A stretch of DNA of 36,200 bases. It comes from Candidatus Methanoperedens nitratireducens. Lineage in GTDB: Archaea > Halobacteriota > Methanosarcinia > Methanosarcinales > Methanoperedenaceae. The notes under the pieces were generated by a model. That model was not told where the DNA came from and made no database searches. It saw only the letters and a list, made by a program, of their open reading frames with translations. Location of the stretch: positions 69,047 to 105,246 of the forward strand of contig NZ_JMIY01000003.1 of assembly GCF_000685155.1 (NCBI RefSeq), read 5' to 3'. The position numbers and the translations under genes were made by a program. Shown in pieces: positions 1-6,384 of this stretch; within the stretch, counting starts at the first letter, position 1, and each line of letters opens with the position of its first letter.

Positions 1-39
1 AACTAAATATAATTATTATGTATTAAATACTTCGGTCAA

Positions 40-462
40 ATGGGGTTTTTCAAAATTCTCTTAATAGATTCTTCAGTGGATTTATCCACAATAAATGAAA
101 ATCTGACTGAGGATTCACTATTTGAAGAAAAATGGATTTTGACCTATGAGTCTATTATTCATGGGTGGTTGTCTCCAATAGGTCCCAATCCTTTAGAGGT
201 TAACGAATATTTTAAAATTTTAAAGGATAATAACATAAAATTTTATGATGAAACCATAATAGCAAAACCACTAGCAATTAGAGGGCTGGAAGGAGAACTT
301 TCAGAAGAAAAACCACCTGTAGAAGTACCACCTGTAGAAGTACCACCTGTAGAAGTGCCACCTGTAGAAGTGCCACCTGTAGAAGTGCCACCAGAAGAGG
401 AATATTATGAGGAACCTCAAGAAGAGGAATATTCAGACGAAGAGGATTCATCTTATTATTAG
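40..462 (+). CDS. Hypothetical protein with Pro-Val-Glu pentapeptide repeats
   Basis: I do not recognise this 140-residue protein. The first ~90 residues are of ordinary composition. They are followed by five near-identical PPVEV pentapeptides (15-bp DNA repeats, 313-387) and a very acidic Glu/Tyr/Ser tail ending in SSYY. There is no signal peptide or membrane segment. An in-frame stop at 10-12 limits the 5' extension, so ATG 40 is the first ATG, but no clear ribosome binding site precedes it. It is AT-rich compared with the genes downstream. The repeats and acidic tail suggest a flexible linker; function is unknown. Confidence 0.5.
   Translation: MGFFKILLIDSSVDLSTINENLTEDSLFEEKWILTYESIIHGWLSPIGPNPLEVNEYFKILKDNNIKFYDETIIAKPLAIRGLEGELSEEKPPVEVPPVEVPPVEVPPVEVPPVEVPPEEEYYEEPQEEEYSDEEDSSYY
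313..387 (+). repeat. Five tandem 15-bp repeats encoding PPVEV
   Basis: Unit CCACCTGTAGAAGTA/G occurs five times in register from 313. The only variation is the third base of the last Val codon (GTA in the first two, GTG in the last three), so the protein repeat is perfect. Confidence 0.85.
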
Positions 463-533
463 ATATTATAAATGTAACCACAATTCCCCATCCCCCCGTA
501 AACGAGGTGAATCAGCCCTTATTAATCCCAAAA

Positions 534-1820
534 CTACTTCCCCTCCTTCACCGCCTCAGCACACTTAAATCCTGCTACTACCGAGCCGTTCATGCTCCTC
601 TCTGGATAATTCGCCTGCGAGAACATGCCTGCCAGATAAAGTCCTTTTATACCTGTTACATACGGCAGGATCTTTTTCCCGTATCCCACCTCATACACAG
701 GCGCGGTATCCATATCACGGCGCAGGCGCCACCATTTCACCTTTTCCCTGAATCCAGGGAAGAGCTTCTCAAGTCCGCCAAGGTATAATTCGATCACCTC
801 TTCATCAGATGATCTCCACAGAACGCTGTCAGGGCTCTGGAAATACGAGGTCGCATACATGAGATGCTCTCCGTAATCCGATGCAGGGATAAAGTTGGTA
901 TGTTCTATCACAGCGCCAAAAGGCACATCCTCTTTGATATTGAGCCAGTATATATCATCCATGATCCTTTCTGTCAATCCAAATAGCGCGCATGCTGTAC
1001 CCTGGTAGCTGATATCCAGATTATGTCCCAAAAGCCCTGTATCGATTATTTTTTCCAGAACACGGGGGACGACTGTTGAAATAACCCTGTCGCACCTGAT
1101 ATGCTCCTTATCCACAACAACACCCTGCACAGAGCCATCCGCGACCTCGATCTGCGATACAGTGCCGTTTACTATCTTACCCCCTTTTTTCCTGATGTTA
1201 TCTGCCATTGCCTCTATAAGTGCATTAAAACCACCGCGCATATAACCCAGCCTTTCACCTTTTGTCCCCCTGTTAGAGCGTATCTGCACACGTCCTAATA
1301 GCCATGCTGCTGATACTTTTTCTTTATTGTCCCCGAACTTGCTCTGAAGCAGTGGCTCAAAGAAATTATTATATACCGATTCACCTGCAGTATCATATAT
1401 CCACTCCCTTGCTGTCATATTGTCGTAAGGAGACCTGTCTTTTATGGCTTTTGCCCTCAGCACAAGCAGTGTCAGCCTGATAACATCCACCAGTGGAAGG
1501 GCTCTCAGGATCTCAAAAGGAGTGTTCATTGGATATATCCTGCCGTTAAAATAGTATCCTGTTGTACCTCTTTGCCACTCAAGCCTGTCCCCAAGACCAA
1601 GCTCATCTATGAGCGCTATGAGTTCCTTATCGCCTGCAAAGATATGGTGATAGTATTCCTCGATATGATATGCCCCCGTATCCGGTGTATTTATACTGTA
1701 ACTTGATGCCATGCCACCAGGCTCAGGCTCTCTCTCTATGATCACTATTTCGTCGCTCTCCGCAAGCCTGTATGCAGCAGCAAGCCCTGCCAGTCCTGCG
1801 CCGATAATTACTGTTTTCAT
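534..1820 (-). CDS. FAD-dependent amine oxidase-family oxidoreductase (protoporphyrinogen oxidase-like)
   Basis: A 428-residue flavoprotein. The N-terminus has the Rossmann dinucleotide-binding motif GAGLAGLAAAYRL (residues 7-19), an acidic strand end (IIERE), then the GGMASSY motif typical of amine oxidase/phytoene desaturase/protoporphyrinogen oxidase-like enzymes. The C-terminal FAD-contacting segment is also present (GLYLAGMFSQANYPERSMNG, then VVAGFKCAEAV). ATG at 1820 is the natural start because the Rossmann strand begins at residue 3. It stands alone on the reverse strand, divergent from surface module A. Related archaeal proteins often sit near lipid or glycan genes; the substrate cannot be read from the sequence. 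No N-terminal signal is seen, so it is probably cytosolic or peripheral. Confidence 0.8.
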   Translation of the reverse strand: MKTVIIGAGLAGLAAAYRLAESDEIVIIEREPEPGGMASSYSINTPDTGAYHIEEYYHHIFAGDKELIALIDELGLGDRLEWQRGTTGYYFNGRIYPMNTPFEILRALPLVDVIRLTLLVLRAKAIKDRSPYDNMTAREWIYDTAGESVYNNFFEPLLQSKFGDNKEKVSAAWLLGRVQIRSNRGTKGERLGYMRGGFNALIEAMADNIRKKGGKIVNGTVSQIEVADGSVQGVVVDKEHIRCDRVISTVVPRVLEKIIDTGLLGHNLDISYQGTACALFGLTERIMDDIYWLNIKEDVPFGAVIEHTNFIPASDYGEHLMYATSYFQSPDSVLWRSSDEEVIELYLGGLEKLFPGFREKVKWWRLRRDMDTAPVYEVGYGKKILPYVTGIKGLYLAGMFSQANYPERSMNGSVVAGFKCAEAVKEGK

Positions 1821-1864
1821 GATATAGGGATATAGTTATAAGAAATATAAAAAAGATGGTCTGA

Positions 1865-1932
1865 CATATGTCTTGTCATATGCACTCCCATATGTCTTGT
1901 CATATGCACTCCCATATGCCTTGTCATATGTC
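1865..1932. repeat. 24-bp tandem repeat with CATATG every 12 bp
   Basis: CATATG occurs six times at 1865, 1877, 1889, 1901, 1913 and 1925, exactly 12 bp apart. The connectors alternate between TCTTGT (or CCTTGT) and CACTCC, giving 2.8 copies of a 24-bp unit. The outer copies extend to the palindrome GACATATGTC (1863-1872) and its relative GTCATATGTC (1923-1932). It lies between the divergent oxidoreductase and module A lipoprotein genes, 45 bp upstream of the oxidoreductase start, so a regulatory role is plausible but unproven. Confidence 0.8.
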
Positions 1933-2089
1933 AATTATTCTTAATACTTTTTAAGGTTGTGCTATTATAGTAACTACTACCGCAAGTTAACAAATACCTC
2001 ATAAATTCTTTCGGGAATCGGGTGATCAGCAGAAACTCAAAAGATACTGCGGGGATATCATAGAAGACGTAGAAAAGTGGGGATAAGAC

Positions 2090-2650
2090 TTGGATAACAA
2101 ATCAACATCAGTAAGACTATTATTTACCAGGATAGGTGGAGTTATTGGGATACTGTTACTCATATCTGCCCTGGGTGGATGTATTGACGGTGAAAGTAAG
2201 CTGGGTGCAGAGTCTCCTGATCAGAATATTACCCTGACAGGTAATGAAAATGAGATGGGCGCAGAACTTCCTGCAGGGAATATCAGTGTGAATAGCCTGA
2301 CTAAGACAAAATCTGCATCCAACAAATCAGAACCAAACCAGATACGTTTAATTCTAAATCAAAAGCAGTTCCAGAAGACTGGCAAGCTCCCGGTCACGGT
2401 AAAGATCATTAATCCCGGTATGAACGAGACAGTGCTTACAGCGTTCAGGCCAGAGTTCGGTTCTGAGTGGTATAACAAGGCCAGGGTGACTCGCATCAAC
2501 AACGGTAGCTGGACCAAGAGCTTCTCCATAAAACCGAAAGGGAATACCAGTTATGTCCACATATTTGTCCAGGTTTCTAAGAATAATACTGTGGTAAAGA
2601 GGGCTGCATGGAATGTTACATTTAATACGCCCATCGGCGGGCCGAACTGA
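2090..2650 (+). CDS. Secreted lipoprotein, first gene of module A
   Basis: A 186-residue protein with a lipoprotein-type leader: an uncharged stretch IGGVIGILLLISA followed by lipobox-like LGGC at about residues 28-31, then an Asn/Ser/Glu-rich linker. The C-terminal ~100 residues look like one beta-sandwich domain with several N-glycosylation sequons. The start is TTG 2090, preceded by GTGGGG about 9 nt upstream; no in-frame ATG gives the leader. It is paralogous to the gene at 10512-11090, sharing PVTVKIINP-type and VVKRAxWNxTF strands and the tail TPxGxPN. It heads module A, 79 bp before the acidic repeat protein. Function is unknown; probably cell-surface anchored. Confidence 0.7.
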   Translation: MDNKSTSVRLLFTRIGGVIGILLLISALGGCIDGESKLGAESPDQNITLTGNENEMGAELPAGNISVNSLTKTKSASNKSEPNQIRLILNQKQFQKTGKLPVTVKIINPGMNETVLTAFRPEFGSEWYNKARVTRINNGSWTKSFSIKPKGNTSYVHIFVQVSKNNTVVKRAAWNVTFNTPIGGPN

Positions 2651-2698
2651 CCGGGTTCAAGTCCCGGGGGCGCATTTGGCCCGGCAAGAGCGCCGGGC
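2651..2698 (+). other. tRNA T-arm-like hairpin plus GC-rich hairpin after the lipoprotein gene
   Basis: Directly after the stop codon, CCGGGTTCAAGTCCCGG forms a 5-bp stem with the 7-nt loop TTCAAGT, as in a tRNA T-arm, and is followed by GGGCGCA, resembling a tRNA 3' acceptor strand. A second stem, GCCCGGC/GCCGGGC (2679-2685 with 2692-2698), follows. The T-arm-like part recurs after the paralogous gene at 11091-11114. No complete tRNA can be folded. It could be an attachment-site remnant or an RNA element of the module. Confidence 0.6.
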
Positions 2699-2729
2699 AC
2701 AATAGAATAAAAAGAAACGAGGTGAATAA

Positions 2730-4898
2730 ATGAAGAAAGCACTGACACTAATACTTATAGTGTCGATAGCTATAGGACTGATACTTCCAGCAGCAGCTCA
2801 ACCTACGGCTGAAGCAGATTCTGATTTAGCAGGAACTGCTGACTCTGCAGCCACGGGAGAGGCTGACTCGGAGGGCACAGGGACTACTGACTCTGCAGCC
2901 ACGGGAACTGCTGACTCGGAAGGCACAGGAACTGCTGAGTCTGATGTAGCAGGTACTACTGAGTCTGATGTAGCAGGAACTGCTGATGCAACAGGCACAG
3001 GAACTACCGACTCTGAAGCCGCAGGGACAACAGATTCTGATGTAGCAGGTACTACTGAGTCTGATGTCGCGGGGACAGCAGATTCAACAGGTACAGGGAC
3101 TACTGAAGCCGATGTCACAGGAGAAGCTGACTCAACAGGCACAGGGACTACTGAAGCCGATGTCACAGGAGAAGCTGACTCAACAGGCACAGGGACTACT
3201 GACGCTGAATCAACAGGGGCAGCCGACGCAGTGGGCACAGGAACTACTGACGCTGATGTTACAGGTACCGCTGAGTCTGAAGCCCTGGGGACAACAGACG
3301 CTGATGCAGCAGGGGGAACCTCCTCTACTGACATCGCTGTAGACATGGATGGAGAAAACATAGCCACCAACTCTGTAACCCAGAGCCAAAGAACTGGCGA
3401 TCAGGAAAATTCTGCAAGGGGATCGGCAGTAGGCGGTAACGCGGTAGCAGGCTCAAGCGTAGACTCAAAGACAGATGCAACGACAGAATCGGATATAGAC
3501 TATGACGTTGTGGGTGGCGACGGCGGCGAAGGACTTGGCGGCGAAAGCGGCGACAGTGTAGCTACTGGTGAAGGCACCGGTACCGGCACAGGCGAAGCCG
3601 AGAGCGTTGGCGGAGAAGCTGACAGCGTTGGCACTGCAACTGGCGAAGGCGAGAGCGTTGCAACTGGCGAAGGCGACAGTGAAGGCCTTGGCGGCGAGGG
3701 AAGCAGCGTTGCTGAAGGCACTGGCGAAGGCGTGAGCGAAGCCACGAGCGGCGAGAGCCTTGGCGGTGAAGGCGGCGAAGCCCGCAGTGACAGCGATGAG
3801 TTCGGCGATGCTGATAGCGAAGCTGGTGAAGGCGGAGAGAGCGAGAGCGGCGAAGCTGAGAGTGATGCTGAAGGCCGCGGTGATGTCGATAGCGTTGGCG
3901 AAGGCGGCGAAGCAGAGAGCGATAGCGAGATCGATGTCGAAAGCGATGCCACCGGTGAAGGCGATGCAAGCAGCGATGCCACAGGCGGCGACGCTGACAG
4001 CGTTGGTGAAGGCCGTGGCGAAGGCGATGGAGCAAGCGACAGCAGAAGCGGTGACGGCGGCGAAGGTCTTGGCGGCGAAAGCACAACAGACGGCAGCGTA
4101 GATGCCAATGTTGAAACCAATGGCGGAGATTCAGAGGTAGACTCTCAAGCTCAGGCCGATGGCGGAGATCCTAAGGGATTCGACGGCGATGTCACGCAGG
4201 TAAATGCCAATGTGCAGACCGCATGGGCACAGATCGACAATGATCAGAGACTTGACCAGACAGCAAACGTAGACTACTATGGAGACGCTAGCGGCGGAGA
4301 TATAGATGCAGAATCAAATCCGATATCTGAAGCATCCAGTGATCCATCCGTTGATGCAGCCTCAGATGCAACATCTGAAGCAACCAGTGATCCATCAACC
4401 GATGCAGTAACAGACACAGCCTCAGACGCAACATCAGATACAGAATCAGATGCACAGACAGACACAGCCTCAGACGCAACATCAGATACAGAATCAGATG
4501 CAGCAACAGACACAGCCTCAGACGCAACCACAGATGCAACAGGTGATGCACAGACAGACACAGCCTCAGATATAACCAAAGATATATCCTCAGATGCAGA
4601 CACAGATACAACATCAGATGCAACCGCAGATACAGAATCAGATGCAGCAACAGATGCAACAGGTGATTCAGAGACAGACGTAACCTCAGATGCAGCAGGT
4701 GATGCAGAATCAGATGCAGAGACAGATGTAACCTCAGATGCAGCAGGTGATGCAACCTCAGATGCAGCCACAGATACAGACTCAGAAGCAACCGCAGACG
4801 CAACAGAAGAGACAGACATAGAGACAACAGAGGAAACAACAGAGGAGACAACAGAGATAACAGACATAAGAGAGGAGACAACGGACATAAGAAGGTAA
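2730..4898 (+). CDS. Giant acidic low-complexity secreted repeat protein (module A)
   Basis: A 722-residue protein with a signal peptide (MKKALTLILIVSIAIGLILP, cleavage near AAA-QP). Residues ~25-200 are Thr/Ala/Gly/Asp/Ser repeats of the GTADSxGTG type. Residues ~200-260 form a first core (DMDGENIATNSVTQSQ, GDQENSA). Residues ~260-455 are Gly/Glu/Ser/Asp repeats. Residues ~485-520 form a second core (GDVTQVNANVQTAW, DQRLDQTANV). The last ~200 residues are TASDATSDTESDA-type repeats. The two cores match the 244-residue module B paralogue at 11169, so this is the same protein enlarged by low-complexity insertions. It is very acidic, has no Cys, and lacks an obvious C-terminal anchor. ATG 2730 follows the ribosome binding site GAGGTGA. 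It probably forms or coats an extracellular structure, possibly binding divalent cations; this is inference. Confidence 0.75.
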   Translation: MKKALTLILIVSIAIGLILPAAAQPTAEADSDLAGTADSAATGEADSEGTGTTDSAATGTADSEGTGTAESDVAGTTESDVAGTADATGTGTTDSEAAGTTDSDVAGTTESDVAGTADSTGTGTTEADVTGEADSTGTGTTEADVTGEADSTGTGTTDAESTGAADAVGTGTTDADVTGTAESEALGTTDADAAGGTSSTDIAVDMDGENIATNSVTQSQRTGDQENSARGSAVGGNAVAGSSVDSKTDATTESDIDYDVVGGDGGEGLGGESGDSVATGEGTGTGTGEAESVGGEADSVGTATGEGESVATGEGDSEGLGGEGSSVAEGTGEGVSEATSGESLGGEGGEARSDSDEFGDADSEAGEGGESESGEAESDAEGRGDVDSVGEGGEAESDSEIDVESDATGEGDASSDATGGDADSVGEGRGEGDGASDSRSGDGGEGLGGESTTDGSVDANVETNGGDSEVDSQAQADGGDPKGFDGDVTQVNANVQTAWAQIDNDQRLDQTANVDYYGDASGGDIDAESNPISEASSDPSVDAASDATSEATSDPSTDAVTDTASDATSDTESDAQTDTASDATSDTESDAATDTASDATTDATGDAQTDTASDITKDISSDADTDTTSDATADTESDAATDATGDSETDVTSDAAGDAESDAETDVTSDAAGDATSDAATDTDSEATADATEETDIETTEETTEETTEITDIREETTDIRR

Positions 4899-4910
4899 GG
4901 TAGAAACGAA

Positions 4911-4998
4911 GGAGCTTTATGAGCTCCAACCTGATCCGTAAGCTACAGCTACAAGGTCTAGAGGAAGGCAAAACCTTCCTCTATTCCCCTTAGCTTAC
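4911..4998 (+). terminator. Nested hairpins between the acidic protein and the 137-aa gene
   Basis: GGAGCT/AGCTCC (4911-4916 with 4922-4927) forms a first hairpin. Then GTAAGCTA (4938-4945) pairs with TAGCTTAC (4991-4998), enclosing the perfect 9-bp hairpin AGAGGAAGG-CAAAA-CCTTCCTCT (4960-4982). A related AGAGGA...CAAAA...TCCTCT structure followed by CCCCTT sits in the same place in module B (11911-11949). A processing, partial-termination or translational-control element is likely; it ends 11 nt before the next start. Confidence 0.6.
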
Positions 4999-5009
4999 AA
5001 TAACCGGGG

Positions 5010-5423
5010 GTGAGTAGTATAAATAAAATTTTGGCTGTACTGTCGATAATCATGATTCTGGCAATTCCTGTACTTGCAGATATTGATCAAAAAGCAAAGA
5101 TGACAGGCGATAACGTAATAGAAATAAATATAAAGCAGACAGCCTGGAACTACGGCAGTGGAGATGTAAACCAGTATATAGATGTTTTTGCATCAGGAAA
5201 TTACCAGATGGTATCCCAGGACAGTATAATACTTATCTCTGACTCTGATCACTCAAGTAATATAAGCAATAACATGAACGGGACTAATCTCGTAATACTC
5301 AATCTGGATCAGTATACAAAGAACATGGGGTCTGGCAATGTCGCCCAGGGTATTGAAGTTACAATAGAGGATAATATACAGATGCTGGATCAGGATGTCA
5401 TAGTAGCCATTGCAGGAGAGTAA
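5010..5423 (+). CDS. Small secreted Gln/Asn-ladder protein (module A)
   Basis: A 137-residue protein with a hydrophobic signal peptide (INKILAVLSIIMILAIPVLA) and a mature region of two repeats. Repeat one contains INIKQTAWNYGSGDVNQYI and ends SGNYQMVSQDS. Repeat two contains LNLDQYTKNMGSGNVAQGIE and ends DNIQMLDQDV. The spaced Gln/Asn and GSG(D/N) turns resemble curlin-like beta-repeats, although the exact curlin spacing is not matched. It is paralogous to 11989-12405. The start is uncertain: GTG 5010 overlaps the GGGGGTGA ribosome-binding-like sequence, and where the paralogue has ATG this gene has ATA (5019). Ten bases separate its stop from the next gene. Confidence 0.7.
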   Translation: MSSINKILAVLSIIMILAIPVLADIDQKAKMTGDNVIEINIKQTAWNYGSGDVNQYIDVFASGNYQMVSQDSIILISDSDHSSNISNNMNGTNLVILNLDQYTKNMGSGNVAQGIEVTIEDNIQMLDQDVIVAIAGE

Positions 5424-5432
5424 GGAGTAAGC

Positions 5433-6365
5433 ATGGTGAAATGGGTCTGGCTATTTGCAGGTCTGTTGGTCATGGGTATGGCGGCTGCTGAGGAAGATAT
5501 GAGTTCTGCCCAGCTTGCTCAACTGGCTGTGGATATGATGGGGGACTCAGGCCAGGACGCACAGATCTCAGGCTTTGGAATTGCCAATTCAAGCCAGATA
5601 GGTTATTCATCAGATGGCAACGTTACCCAGACGATCTTTTATGATAATATCGAGAATGGAAGTGTTATTCAGTGGGGCGAATCTGGAGATATGCCCCGTG
5701 AGGAGAGGACTATGTTTATAGATAGTGTGAGAGATCCAGGCCTAACATGGCAGTGGAACAAGGGCAATGTGAACCAGACGATCAATATTACAAACTCCGA
5801 GAACCTGTATCTAAGGCAGATCATGGGGGGATTAAGGAAAATCCTTTTCCCTGATCCAGATAAAGAGATAGGCAGAGACTGGTGGTTCTGCGGTAAGGCG
5901 GTAAACGGTACAGGTGGCCTGCCTCTGTGCGCTGAAAAAATAGCAAAGAGGATATTCGAAGGAAAAGCCACTCCGCGGGATTATTATATGCTGCATGTTC
6001 TTGAGGAAGATTACTATGTTTTCCCTCCTGAGAATCTTACGCCCCGTATAATACTGACAAAGTGGAGTATAACTAGAGCTGGTGATAACCTCACTATAAA
6101 GTTCAGGGCACATAACTTTGGTAAGGAGACTTACAATGCAACCCTTATGATGGACATTATCCCGAAGATTGATATAGAAGGTTTTGATGGAAAGACTTTC
6201 AGGGCAGAAGATGCGCAGAATTGGGAGATTAAGGTGCCTGATAAGAAGGTCATTGAGATCGGGAGGTACACGGTTCCCAGCATGAAGGAGATTGAGGGAG
6301 AAGTAGTAGTACCTCTTGATGGTATGAAAGTAAAGAACATGAAAATGAAGATGATGAGTGGATAA
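5433..6365 (+). CDS. Secreted protein with Gln/Asn-repeat N-half and Cys-pair motif (module A)
   Basis: A 310-residue protein with a signal peptide (about residues 1-20, cleaved near AAAEE). Residues ~45-130 hold the module's beta-repeat motif: SSQIGYSSDGNVTQTI, GSVIQWGESGDM, LTWQWNKGNVNQTINI and LYLRQI. A conserved segment with two Cys (FCGKA...GLPLCAEKIAKRIF, about residues 150-175) follows, and the C-terminal third looks like a CARDB-type beta-sandwich (LTIKFRAHNFGKETYNATL). ATG 5433 follows AAGGAGT. It is paralogous to 12418-13398 with clear similarity throughout. The beginning of the next gene overlaps its 3' end in reading-frame terms, and I place that gene's start downstream at 6385. 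Function is unknown; likely an accessory or base component of the extracellular assembly. Confidence 0.7.
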   Translation: MVKWVWLFAGLLVMGMAAAEEDMSSAQLAQLAVDMMGDSGQDAQISGFGIANSSQIGYSSDGNVTQTIFYDNIENGSVIQWGESGDMPREERTMFIDSVRDPGLTWQWNKGNVNQTINITNSENLYLRQIMGGLRKILFPDPDKEIGRDWWFCGKAVNGTGGLPLCAEKIAKRIFEGKATPRDYYMLHVLEEDYYVFPPENLTPRIILTKWSITRAGDNLTIKFRAHNFGKETYNATLMMDIIPKIDIEGFDGKTFRAEDAQNWEIKVPDKKVIEIGRYTVPSMKEIEGEVVVPLDGMKVKNMKMKMMSG

Positions 6366-6384
6366 CTGCTTGAATGGGGGAGAA

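Noticed and set aside
507-788. Plus-strand open frame over the oxidoreductase 3' end
   Set aside because: It lies fully antisense to a well-supported flavoprotein and has no ribosome binding site.
2575-2675. A complete tRNA gene ending at the T-arm-like sequence
   Set aside because: No matching 5' acceptor, D-arm or anticodon arm can be found upstream. That DNA is coding and conserved as protein in both copies.
2798-4971. Long reverse-strand and alternate-frame open frames across the acidic repeat gene
   Set aside because: They are by-products of the low-complexity repeats, with no ribosome binding sites and implausible composition (poly Ser/Val/Pro or Leu/Arg). The forward frame has a signal peptide and paralogue support.
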